From: Spongiibacteraceae bacterium
GTDB taxonomy: Bacteria; Pseudomonadota; Gammaproteobacteria; Pseudomonadales; Spongiibacteraceae
NCBI GenBank assembly: GCA_002710725.1
Contig: PAKT01000087.1
Location: 1-52,010, forward strand
Length of the DNA stretch: 52,010 nt
Reading direction: 5' to 3'
Positions 17,270 to 25,585 of the stretch are shown here, piece by piece. The notes beneath the pieces were generated by a model that was given only the letters and a program-made list of their open reading frames with translations, was not told the origin of the DNA and did not search any database. Both the position numbers and the translations under genes were made by a program. Within the stretch, counting starts at the first letter, position 1. Each line of letters starts with the position of its first letter.

Positions 17270-19369
17270 CTACACATTAGCAACGCTAGGCCCTGCTGGA
17301 GCCTTGGACTCTTCAATCAAAGTCTGTTTAAGCCGCGTAATATCAGAAAGTCGGAAAAGCTGAGGAGACCGGATATAGTTGTCGTCGTCTGGTGGAATCG
17401 GCGTGATTCTCGATGCCTTCTTCCAGTTGCCGATTTGATGGCGAGTCGTGGAAAGATAGGTAGCTGCAGCTTGCGCATCCAGATAGTTTCTGTAGTGACT
17501 AAGGAGTGTGTTTGCATCTTTTTCTGGAACGAGCGATTTGCTTCCGACTTTGATGGGCTCGGCTTTGAGAAGATAGAGGTATCTTGAGATCAGCTTTTTT
17601 CTGTTGGTATTTAGCTGCTTCGAGAGATCATTGATGTCGACAGCTTTATTGAGGAAATCCTTCGTGGTCTCCACAGAATCACGTCGATAGTAGTATCGGC
17701 GCTGAGACCCCCTGACGCGAGGTACGCCTTTCACCAGCAGGTCGTGTCTGGTAATGCGATGAAGCTGTGCGAGAGGAATATCAAGTTCAGCGGCAACTTC
17801 CTGGCCGGTGGCCCATGTTTCAGAATCAAATCGTGAGGTGCTCTTCGGCTTGCGCCCGCTGTTCGTCGCATAGTTCGTGATTTTTAGGGCGCCTTTAAGG
17901 TCGGCATCATTAATGTCAGACCGTCTAAAGATTGAGACCGGTGAATTTCCTTCAAATGGGCCTGCAACTGGAATTACGCCAAGCTCTCGGAGCCGATCGG
18001 ACAATCGCATGGGCTGGTATTGAGTCTCCCTCGCTAGCTCGCCGATTAGGGCGTATTTCTTATGAAAATCCTCAACGTCGTTTTCGGCAAAGAGATATCG
18101 GTTGTTACAGGATCTCTGATGTGTGGCAGGTAAGAGGCCAGCATCTCTGGCACCACGGACGGCCTCTTCATAGCTATCTAGTTGAGCGACAACCGAGGAC
18201 AGCGTCATGTAGCCCTTCGGAGCGTCATTGTTCGACTTCATGTCGTTTACTACCCTAATCTGGCTTAGGGGGCGTGTATCGTCGTATGAATGTAAGGTGA
18301 TTCCGCCGGTTAGCACGCGTTCGATAAGAGCGTCGATCGTAAGTTTCTGGGAAGCGCTCAGGTCGGCTAGAGAGACTGAGTGACAGGTGGTTTTGTCTGT
18401 CTCGGGTAACAGAGGCTCAAAAAAGCGTGCAAGAGTCTGGTAGGTAAAGGAGGCGCTAGGGCGTCCTACCCGGCTGGTCAGATTGAAGAATCGGCTCTCA
18501 ATCGCTGCCGCTGTTTGGGGTTTCAGACCAAGGGTATACCTGAATTCCGTTTGATCTAGTCGGAAATCGATAGGTGTGGAGACGCCTTTCACACCGTTTT
18601 TGGGTCTATGTAAGCTAGAAAGCAGTCTCGGCGCGTAAAGCTTCACGATTTCTGAAGCGGCGCAGGCAAATGGCGCGCTCAATGCCCTCAGGCTGATATG
18701 TGTAAGCTGTTGAGCAGCAATGCTGATGTGCTCGGCGAGGGGCTCTGGTTGCCCGTTGATATAGTCGATGTACGGGCTGAGTTCGATGTTGTTAGCTGCA
18801 AACCGGCGTGTGATAGAACGGAGCTCTTTGTACGCGTTTAGTGAGTCGAAATCACCGCCGTGCAGTAGTTTTTCAACGTAGTGAGCCTCCTCGATTTCTG
18901 CTTCACTTGCTTTAATAGAGCGAATAGGCTCACCGCATCGACAGTGAGTCAGATGATACCTATTGACTGAATAAGGACGGGAGCACGCCGAACATTCCTT
19001 GGACAGTTTCAGCGAATGTTTTGTGCAAGCGGGCATGATACTGAAATCGTGAGACTCAGGCACAAATCCGGCCTCTGCGCATCTATAGCATACGCCTAAA
19101 GTGTTATAGTTGATCCACTGCTTGTACTGACGGCTTTCAGCAACTTGTTGGTAAGTTGCAGACTGCTTTAAGTCACTGAGCGGCCAGATGGCTGCGAGAG
19201 AGCACTTGTTGGCACGTAAAAGGGCCAACAACTCTGTTGATGGGTTGCACTTGCTCCCAAGTCGGCTTAAAAGCTCCCCTGGTGACAGAAAGACGCCCTC
19301 CGCTTGCCTGATTAGAAGGCAGCTCAAGCTCTCACCGGGTCGGTGCTTCGCAATGAAGTTAAGATGCAT
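17270..19369 (-). CDS. tniQ: Tn7-like target selector TniQ/TnsD
   Basis: TniQ/TnsD proteins bind an attachment site and recruit TnsC so that transposition occurs at one place. This 699-residue copy starts with a TniQ domain holding two zinc-binding clusters (Cys94, Cys97, Cys115, His118; Cys126, Cys129, Cys143, Cys145). The C-terminal half looks like a series of winged-HTH modules, each with a 'xxVAxxLxx...GLLP...R.F...DV..F' pattern, near 375-425, 520-570, 575-620 and 640-690. That length and layout fit a sequence-reading TnsD rather than a short TniQ working with CRISPR. The ATG overlaps the tnsC stop by 11 bp. The likely target is the 3' end of nrdB (inference from element position). Confidence 0.92.
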   Translation of the reverse strand: MHLNFIAKHRPGESLSCLLIRQAEGVFLSPGELLSRLGSKCNPSTELLALLRANKCSLAAIWPLSDLKQSATYQQVAESRQYKQWINYNTLGVCYRCAEAGFVPESHDFSIMPACTKHSLKLSKECSACSRPYSVNRYHLTHCRCGEPIRSIKASEAEIEEAHYVEKLLHGGDFDSLNAYKELRSITRRFAANNIELSPYIDYINGQPEPLAEHISIAAQQLTHISLRALSAPFACAASEIVKLYAPRLLSSLHRPKNGVKGVSTPIDFRLDQTEFRYTLGLKPQTAAAIESRFFNLTSRVGRPSASFTYQTLARFFEPLLPETDKTTCHSVSLADLSASQKLTIDALIERVLTGGITLHSYDDTRPLSQIRVVNDMKSNNDAPKGYMTLSSVVAQLDSYEEAVRGARDAGLLPATHQRSCNNRYLFAENDVEDFHKKYALIGELARETQYQPMRLSDRLRELGVIPVAGPFEGNSPVSIFRRSDINDADLKGALKITNYATNSGRKPKSTSRFDSETWATGQEVAAELDIPLAQLHRITRHDLLVKGVPRVRGSQRRYYYRRDSVETTKDFLNKAVDINDLSKQLNTNRKKLISRYLYLLKAEPIKVGSKSLVPEKDANTLLSHYRNYLDAQAAATYLSTTRHQIGNWKKASRITPIPPDDDNYIRSPQLFRLSDITRLKQTLIEESKAPAGPSVANV

Positions 19370-20354
19370 AGCCGACAGCCTTATCGATCCACTTTGTAAG
19401 CTGAGAGCGGGTCATGGCGAATGGATTAGCCTTCATTAAGGCATTGTCGCTAGGCGCTAGGAGAAAAGCGTCAGAGAAGTGCGACAGATCGATACTACGT
19501 TGGCCTGAGATCAATGCGTCGAGTAGCGCTTCACTCATGTAGAAGCGCATCGTATCGATTACGCCGCCGCTGGCGATAAAAAGACGCTGAGAAAACTCCA
19601 GTAGATCAACTTTACGACTAAGTGATACCCCGGTTTTATCCGGCATGACCGCTAGAAGGGACTTCACGACAGCAAAAGTTTCTGATTGCTCCGTCGCGGG
19701 GAATGAAAATGGCTCTAGCGTAACCGTCGTAGGAGCTCTTCTCCCCAGCTGGCCGCATCCTTTGATAATCTTTGGTGTCGTTAGGTCGCCTACAAATACG
19801 AAGAACTGATCGCAGTCGTTGATTAGACCTTTTAGAGAATTCTGAATTAGCGGCATGTGATCAACGTTCTTTCTTGAGCTCAGGTGCTGGATTTCATCGA
19901 GAATGATGATCTTCACCTCACATTTTGTAAGGGCAGAAAGTAGATCTGCGGTTAAGGTGTCCTCGTCCTTGCTGGTATTAGGGGCGTATCCCAGTGCTCG
20001 CAGTAGCCCCGCAATGATTCGTTTAACAGTAACCTGCCCGGGTAGCTGGAAGTAAAGCGTATGGACAATCAGCTGGTCTCCCTGCTCGGTTGATCTCATG
20101 TACGGTTTATTCAATTGCACATATCGGCCGCATAGTGAGCTCTTGCCTACGCCAGGAAAGCCTGAAACAATCATTCCTTTCTTTTCGCTTTTTTCGGCGT
20201 AAGGATCGTAGTCAGGGTTCTGCTTCTCTTGCTGAAAATTGGTTGCGTAGGCGCTCATGATATTGAGTCGCTTAAATACAAACTCCCGCTTAGGGTGTTT
20301 GACACGGCATTTGTCGAATTCGCTTACTGCTGCGGTTGCTTGAGATAAATCCAT
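19359..20354 (-). CDS. tnsC: Tn7-like AAA+ ATPase TnsC
   Basis: TnsC is the AAA+ regulator that links the target selector to the TnsAB transposase and gives target immunity. The 331-residue product has Walker A GFPGVGKSS (65-73), Walker B IIILDE (149-154) with the EIQHL continuation typical of TniB/TnsC, and a GDLTTPKII sensor region. A good AGGAG site lies 8 bp upstream of the ATG. It follows tnsB by 15 bp and overlaps tniQ. All key ATPase residues are kept. Confidence 0.93.
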   Translation of the reverse strand: MDLSQATAAVSEFDKCRVKHPKREFVFKRLNIMSAYATNFQQEKQNPDYDPYAEKSEKKGMIVSGFPGVGKSSLCGRYVQLNKPYMRSTEQGDQLIVHTLYFQLPGQVTVKRIIAGLLRALGYAPNTSKDEDTLTADLLSALTKCEVKIIILDEIQHLSSRKNVDHMPLIQNSLKGLINDCDQFFVFVGDLTTPKIIKGCGQLGRRAPTTVTLEPFSFPATEQSETFAVVKSLLAVMPDKTGVSLSRKVDLLEFSQRLFIASGGVIDTMRFYMSEALLDALISGQRSIDLSHFSDAFLLAPSDNALMKANPFAMTRSQLTKWIDKAVGYAS

Positions 20355-20369
20355 ACTAACGACTCCTTT

Positions 20370-22307
20370 TTAGTCTTCGATTCCGTAGTCAAATGAAGTC
20401 CCGTCCACCGATGGCTGTGTCCGTAGTGGGCTCTCTTTACTTGATTGAGTGCTGCTAAGTGCTGTTGACATGTTTTCGAGCTGTTTGGCTGCTGCGTTTG
20501 CAGAACGGGCACGTTTTCGTTTGGTAGTGCCGTGACCTGACTTCGCAGCCTGGATTAGATCCAGTGCGATATCAGCACGCATATCCTCAGCAATAGCCGG
20601 ATTGCCTGACGCTTGCTCACGCTTTTGGAGCGTATCCCGGTATCCGTTCCAGAACTCTAGGGAAAGTCCGGCTTGAAGATTCTTATCAACTGGTTCCAGT
20701 TTGTGGATGTCGTCGCTATCATCTGGATTAATCACCCAGACATTAGTCAGGTCAGAATTGTTCACGCATACTGTGACATATTGACCATTGAAATTTTCAG
20801 GTAAGGCGGCTCCTCTCCACTCGAGTTCGTCAATTTGGACTCGCCCGTGACTCACTTTCCTGGTTACATATCGGGTGCCCAGCGCAATACAGGTATCCCT
20901 GTCATATACCCTAGGCGGTCGTTTTTCTGCGGCATCCTGCCATTTCGTCTTTGGGGACAAAATTTCAGAAGAATGGGGAGTATGGTGGTACTCGTTAATT
21001 GCTAAGTCGATCTTTTCTCTGAGTTCTTGGATTGTATAGGTCGCATTGTCTTCGCTATCATAGTAGCCACGAACAAAAATATTTTCCTTCGTAGTTCCCT
21101 TTAACCCATGAAGTAGTTTTGAATTTAGCGTGCCCCAAAAGCGCTCAATAATTGATTTGCAGTTCGGCGAGTAGGGAGGGCTAAAACAAAAGATGATTCC
21201 AGTTCGGTCTTGGATGTGTTTAAGCGTTAGGTTGTCAAATTCTTTGCCGTTATCAACGACGACCATAACAGGAACGCACGAAAAGGAGGCCATATCGTTC
21301 TCTGACATCATATTTGTCATGGCTTTCGCCAATTTTTCAGAGCCGCGTTGTAAGTAAGATACTTCGTAACCAACGACTGCTTTTGTATAGCAGTCGATGA
21401 ATAGCAGTAGCAAAGGCCTGTATGTGATATCAAGAAGTGCGTCGTAAACCAGGCAGTCGATATAGTTTGTGTCGCCTTCTACTCGGCTGCCGATGTATTT
21501 GGGGTACGTTGTTTTACCGCCGTAATTATAGTGTTTGATGGTGTAGGATTCGCCTTTCTTTCCCCTATCTACATCCATGGGATTACGAGCATTCAGGCGA
21601 TTCCGTAGTGTCGTCGTCGACGGGACTCGCAGGAGTTCCTGGTTTGGCGTTCTGTTCCTGTTTGCCTCCTTGATAAAGCGTTTCACCACTGCTTTTAATG
21701 TATCTACTGAAATTTTTTCCGGTGATAGAAGCATGTCGATGCATTCTTCAACGATTCTCGAGACAGTAGGATGAAGCCTATCTTTGCGAGGCTTACTGCG
21801 GTGATCTTTATAGGCAAGTGCTGCAAGATATCCGTTGTTTTCTCGAACAATGGCGATCCAGTTGTACACTGACGAGATGCTTGGCATCTTTTCGATATGC
21901 TTTAGCTGCTTGTTTAGGATGCGGCGGGTTCGCCGATTAAAAATCTTATAAATTGTCCGCGATACTAATGCCCGTGTTTTCGCGGTGTCATATTCAAGTA
22001 GTTCCTTGATGTATTCACAGCGCCTCTTCCAATCCCATTTCTCCTTGTCGTTTAGAGATGCAAGTCTTACAGCATGCCTTGTTTCTTCGCTTACTGCTTG
22101 GGTGTGCGTAATGGCTGCAGATTTTGTCCAAGCAACTAGTTCATCGGCGTGCAGCGTAATATCGTTTCCGCCAAGATGAGGGCGCAGTCGTGCTTCATGT
22201 GTTTGGGCATTGACAGATGTCAGGACGTATTCTTCCCCGCGAATTCGGAAAAGGTCGCCAATATGGAAACCATCCGGTACCGGTGAGCGCGCCGCTAGGT
22301 TCAGCAT
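20370..22307 (-). CDS. tnsB: Tn7-like DDE transposase TnsB
   Basis: TnsB binds the transposon ends and joins the 3' ends to target DNA. The 645-residue protein has N-terminal HTH regions (about 80-250) and an rve/DDE core with Asp284 (NYIDC), Asp352 (VVVDNGKEF) and Glu388 (SIIERFWG), giving a DD(35)E spacing, followed by a Mu-transposase C-terminal beta barrel and a basic tail that may contact TnsC. The ATG lies in an overlap with the tnsA stop. Its DNA-binding sites are probably the GAGGCTGGACT-like repeats at both inferred ends. No inactivating change is visible. Confidence 0.95.
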   Translation of the reverse strand: MLNLAARSPVPDGFHIGDLFRIRGEEYVLTSVNAQTHEARLRPHLGGNDITLHADELVAWTKSAAITHTQAVSEETRHAVRLASLNDKEKWDWKRRCEYIKELLEYDTAKTRALVSRTIYKIFNRRTRRILNKQLKHIEKMPSISSVYNWIAIVRENNGYLAALAYKDHRSKPRKDRLHPTVSRIVEECIDMLLSPEKISVDTLKAVVKRFIKEANRNRTPNQELLRVPSTTTLRNRLNARNPMDVDRGKKGESYTIKHYNYGGKTTYPKYIGSRVEGDTNYIDCLVYDALLDITYRPLLLLFIDCYTKAVVGYEVSYLQRGSEKLAKAMTNMMSENDMASFSCVPVMVVVDNGKEFDNLTLKHIQDRTGIIFCFSPPYSPNCKSIIERFWGTLNSKLLHGLKGTTKENIFVRGYYDSEDNATYTIQELREKIDLAINEYHHTPHSSEILSPKTKWQDAAEKRPPRVYDRDTCIALGTRYVTRKVSHGRVQIDELEWRGAALPENFNGQYVTVCVNNSDLTNVWVINPDDSDDIHKLEPVDKNLQAGLSLEFWNGYRDTLQKREQASGNPAIAEDMRADIALDLIQAAKSGHGTTKRKRARSANAAAKQLENMSTALSSTQSSKESPLRTQPSVDGTSFDYGIED

Positions 22308-23059
22308 TCTTCATAGCCTGCCGGCGTAAGAGAGACATCGAAACCGTCGCAAATGGGCAGTCGATACTTGCTTGTTACCAGTCCGTCAAAGATTGCGACA
22401 GCTAATCCTGCTTCGCAGACGAAAGGTGACACCGATTTCAAGGCTTTCATTTTGGCCGAGCCTCCGAGGTACTTGAGGCTTAGTAGGAACTCCCGCTTGG
22501 CAGTCTCGATGACTTTTTTCTGAGTGATTGCGGTGCTTGTTTGGCCATACAGGCTCGCGAGGGTGTCGAATTTAGGTTGCGCATTGAGTTCGTCGCTTGT
22601 AAGTACTTCGAACCTTACGGACGTTTTGCTCAGTGCTTTCCGAATAGATTTCAGTCTAGCCTGTACGTCTTTGTCCTCTAGGCTGTTGGACTTTTTGACC
22701 TCATACAGTGTGAATGAGCCGTCCTCCATTTTTGCGAGAAAGTCGCTGGTATACGAAATGGTTAATTCGCCGTCGTTAAACCGAATCGTAAATGGCTGAT
22801 GCTTATACCAGACAATCGCACTGTTTGACTCAAGCCAGTAAAACGCGCCCAGTTCATAGTCACCCTCCAGCGTGATCCGTGAAAGGGCCGGCATATTCTT
22901 TTTGTTCTTGCGTGATGTGACCTCATGTTTTTTGGGGCCGCCGCGTCGGCTGACGATTTTCCGAACTGGCGGGAATAGATGTGCCTCAAGGACGGCGATT
23001 GCGATATCGCGAAGCAGGTAGACACCGACTTTTCCGGTTGGTGGTTTTTTTCTAGGCAC
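22301..23059 (-). CDS. tnsA: Tn7-like endonuclease TnsA
   Basis: TnsA cuts the non-transferred 5' strands, allowing cut-and-paste instead of copy-in transposition. The 252-residue product keeps the restriction-enzyme-like active site: Glu69 (YELGAFYWLE), Asp106 (YTSDF) and Glu120-x-Lys122 (YEVKK), followed by the C-terminal winged domain. The start is GTG at 23059, preceded by GGGAGG at 8 bp. It heads the tnsABC-tniQ operon and is read from a promoter about 180 bp upstream. An intact TnsA argues for a mobile element with simple insertions. Confidence 0.93.
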   Translation of the reverse strand: MPRKKPPTGKVGVYLLRDIAIAVLEAHLFPPVRKIVSRRGGPKKHEVTSRKNKKNMPALSRITLEGDYELGAFYWLESNSAIVWYKHQPFTIRFNDGELTISYTSDFLAKMEDGSFTLYEVKKSNSLEDKDVQARLKSIRKALSKTSVRFEVLTSDELNAQPKFDTLASLYGQTSTAITQKKVIETAKREFLLSLKYLGGSAKMKALKSVSPFVCEAGLAVAIFDGLVTSKYRLPICDGFDVSLTPAGYEEC

Positions 23060-23210
23060 AAAGTGGCCCTCCCGGTGCTGGGTGACATCGTAAGTAGTGG
23101 GTTGGGTAGAGCGGCATGGCGACTGCCGCTAAGGCAGGGCTGCCTATTTAATTGCTATGAGTGAATTCATTTGGCTGCTCCGGTTCCAATCAGCAAAGGG
23201 GCTCTCGGCA

Positions 23211-23232
23211 AGCCGTAAATATGAGTACGGCT
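23211..23232. promoter_or_regulatory. Inverted repeat downstream of the tns promoter
   Basis: AGCCGTA (23211-23217) and TACGGCT (23226-23232) are exact reverse complements with an 8-nt spacer. It lies within the first 30 nt of the predicted tns transcript, where a repressor or an RNA hairpin could limit transposition. No T tract follows, so it is not a classical terminator. Confidence 0.4.
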
Positions 23233-23245
23233 CATGATGTCATAT

Positions 23246-23274
23246 ATACTAGCGTCGAGTTATGGTCTTGTCAA
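23246..23274 (-). promoter_or_regulatory. Sigma-70 promoter of the tns operon
   Basis: On the minus strand TTGACA (23274-23269), a 17-bp spacer and TAGTAT (23251-23246) form a near-consensus sigma-70 promoter directed at tnsA. Transcription would start near 23239. A 7-bp inverted repeat (23211-23217 with 23226-23232) follows directly and could be an operator or a leader hairpin. Confidence 0.65.
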
Positions 23275-23395
23275 TAGAAAAAGTGCAGTATGGGGTATGA
23301 TGAAAATAATCAGGATCGGTATTGCATAATAATAAACAGAATAATAATGTCCCCTGAGCAATGCACGTTGATTGTGCGCCGTAGGGGTAATTTGA

Positions 23396-24001
23396 GTGCA
23401 GGTAGTGAGAGTGGCAGAAGTGTGCGAGGGGCGGGGATGGCCCGGGCACCCCACGCGTGGCCGTATTGACGAGTCGCCAGATGGGATACCGATGGTGCAG
23501 CTCCGGGATGCTGACATGCATGGAGGCGTTCGCTGGGGGTCTGTTATTCGCGCGGCCGTTGAGCGCAAGCGTACGGAGCGCTGGCTGGATGAAGGCGACA
23601 TACTTTTTGCGGCACGCGGCGCGCGCTTAAACGCGACGGTCGTACGAAACGTGCCAGGGCGGGTGCTTTGCTCGCCTCATTTCTTTCATTTGCGTGTTCG
23701 GCCATCTATGGCAACCCCTGACTTTGTCGCTTGGCAGATGAACCAGGGGCCTTTTCAGGCTCGCATTGAGCGTGCCGCTGAGGGGGCGACATCCTCAACC
23801 TTGAGGATCGCGGATTTTCGGGAGATTGAGTTAGCGCTTCCTTCGCTGGAAGAGCAGGCAGCTTACGCCTCGCTGTATAAGGCGCAGTTGGAAGAACGTC
23901 AGGTGTTGGAAAGTCTGATCAATAACCGAGAAAAAGAAATGAAGGGCTTGGCCGTCCAGTTAATGAGAAGTGCCCATTTGCTGAGTGGTGTGGCCCGCTA
24001 G
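23396..24001 (+). CDS. Stand-alone half HsdS (single target-recognition domain)
   Basis: The 201-residue product is one type I specificity half: a single TRD with IPMVQLRDAD near the start, the ATSSTLRIADFREIELALPSLEEQ end typical of HsdS TRDs, then one conserved coiled-coil helix. Full HsdS proteins have two such halves; half proteins can dimerise to read palindromes. It starts at GTG with AGGGG 8 bp upstream. The gene is clearly more GC-rich than the hsdM-hsdS-hsdR genes after it, hinting at a separate origin. It sits 60 bp before hsdM. It may supply alternative specificity or be a remnant; both readings are open. Confidence 0.75.
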   Translation: MQVVRVAEVCEGRGWPGHPTRGRIDESPDGIPMVQLRDADMHGGVRWGSVIRAAVERKRTERWLDEGDILFAARGARLNATVVRNVPGRVLCSPHFFHLRVRPSMATPDFVAWQMNQGPFQARIERAAEGATSSTLRIADFREIELALPSLEEQAAYASLYKAQLEERQVLESLINNREKEMKGLAVQLMRSAHLLSGVAR

Positions 24002-24061
24002 CTAGTACGGACTAATAGAAATTAAGTGTTTAAGCATTGCTTATATAGGTGAATACGAAAA

Positions 24062-25585
24062 ATGAGCGACAAAATCAGTCAAGACAGCATCAATAAAGCC
24101 TTATGGAATGCCTGCGATACCTTTCGCGGTACCGTGAGCGCAGATACCTATAAAGACTTCATTCTCACCATGCTGTTTCTCAAATACATCTCGGATGTCT
24201 GGCAGGATCACTACGACGGCTATAAGGCCGAATACGGTGATGAGCCGGAGCTCATTGAAGAGATGATGAAGAATGAGCGCTTTGTGCTGCCGAAAGAAGC
24301 CAGCTTTTACGCGCTGTGGGAGCACCGCCATGAGCCGGGTAACGGAGAGCGCATCGACCAGGCGCTGCATGCTATTGAAGAGGCAAACGGCACCAAGCTG
24401 AAGGATGCCGGGAAAAGCGTGTTTCAGGATATTTCCTTTAACACCGACAAGCTGGGTGAAGAAAAGCAGAAAAACACCATTCTTCGTCACCTCTTGGAAG
24501 ATTTCGCCAAGCCGGATCTGAGCCTCAAGCCAAGCCGCGTCGGCACGCTGGACGTCATCGGTAATGCTTACGAATATCTGATCAAAAACTTTGCGGCCAG
24601 CGGTGGCCAAAAAGCGGGTGAATTCTATACGCCGCCAGAGGTCTCGGATTTGATTTCCGAACTGCTCAACCCGCAGCCGGGCGATACTATTTGCGATCCG
24701 GCTTGTGGATCGGGCTCTCTGTTAATGAAGTGCGGCCGAAAAGTGGTCGCCAATCACAACAGCAAGCAGTACGCCCTTTATGGGCAGGAAGCGATTGGTT
24801 CAACCTGGTCGCTGGCCAAGATGAATATGTTCCTCCATGGAGAAGACAACCATAAGATCGAATGGGGTGACACCATTCGCAACCCCAAGCTGCTCGATAA
24901 GAATGGCGACTTAATGTTGTTCGATATCGTCACCGCTAATCCGCCGTTTAGCTTGGATAAGTGGGGTCATGATGAAGCTGAGCACGATAAATTCAGTCGA
25001 TTCCGCCGTGGCATCCCACCAAAAACCAAAGGTGATTACGCCTTTATCCTCCACATGATCGAAACCCTCAAGCCCAAGACCGGGCGCATGGGCGTTGTAG
25101 TGCCGCACGGAGTGCTATTCCGTGGCGCCAGTGAAGGAAAAATCCGTAAGCAATTGATTGATGAAAACCTGCTGGATACGGTGATTGGCCTTCCAGAAAA
25201 GCTCTTTTATGGTACTGGTATTCCGGCGGCAATTTTGATTTTCAAAACACAGAAATCTGACGACACGGTGTTGTTTATTGATGCCAGTCGGGAGTTCAAG
25301 GCAGGAAAGAATCAGAATCTCCTCTCGGCTGAAAACATTCAAAAGATAGTAGGCAGCTACAGTGGGCGATCAGAAATTCCGAAATATTCGCATATCGCGA
25401 ATTTCGAGGAGATAAAAGAAAACGACTACAACCTCAATATTCCGCGCTACGTCGATACGTTTGAAGAAGAGGAAGAGATTGACCTGATGGCTGTGCGTGC
25501 TGAGCGCGAGCAGTTGAAGGCTCAGCTGGCTAAACTCGAAAGCGAAATGGCTAACTATTTGGAGGAGCTGGGTTATGGTGCCTGA
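24062..25585 (+). CDS. hsdM: Type I restriction-modification methyltransferase HsdM
   Basis: HsdM transfers methyl groups to adenine N6 as the modification subunit of a type I system. The 507-residue protein has the N-terminal HsdM helical domain, the AdoMet motif DPACGSG (212-218) and the catalytic NPPF (293-296), ending in a coiled coil for HsdS contact. It overlaps hsdS by 11 bp. The ribosome site is weak (GAAAAA). All catalytic motifs are intact. Confidence 0.95.
   Translation: MSDKISQDSINKALWNACDTFRGTVSADTYKDFILTMLFLKYISDVWQDHYDGYKAEYGDEPELIEEMMKNERFVLPKEASFYALWEHRHEPGNGERIDQALHAIEEANGTKLKDAGKSVFQDISFNTDKLGEEKQKNTILRHLLEDFAKPDLSLKPSRVGTLDVIGNAYEYLIKNFAASGGQKAGEFYTPPEVSDLISELLNPQPGDTICDPACGSGSLLMKCGRKVVANHNSKQYALYGQEAIGSTWSLAKMNMFLHGEDNHKIEWGDTIRNPKLLDKNGDLMLFDIVTANPPFSLDKWGHDEAEHDKFSRFRRGIPPKTKGDYAFILHMIETLKPKTGRMGVVVPHGVLFRGASEGKIRKQLIDENLLDTVIGLPEKLFYGTGIPAAILIFKTQKSDDTVLFIDASREFKAGKNQNLLSAENIQKIVGSYSGRSEIPKYSHIANFEEIKENDYNLNIPRYVDTFEEEEEIDLMAVRAEREQLKAQLAKLESEMANYLEELGYGA

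Larger units (their letters stand above)
23060..23395. other. Divergent control region between tnsA and the half-hsdS gene
   Basis: This 336-bp gap holds the tnsA promoter and 180-nt leader and, at its right side, the start region of the half-hsdS gene with an AGGGG site at 23383-23387. It was searched for transposon-end repeats, because Tn7 carries its right end here, and none was found. An AT-rich TAATAATAA stretch lies at 23326-23347. Confidence 0.6.

Noticed and set aside
23280-23395. Transposon right end next to tnsA, as in Tn7
   Set aside because: No repeated 20-22 bp sites or TGT/ACA terminus with a partner on the left were found; the only shared word with the left flank (AATAATCAGG at 5628 and 23305) is in direct orientation, not inverted.
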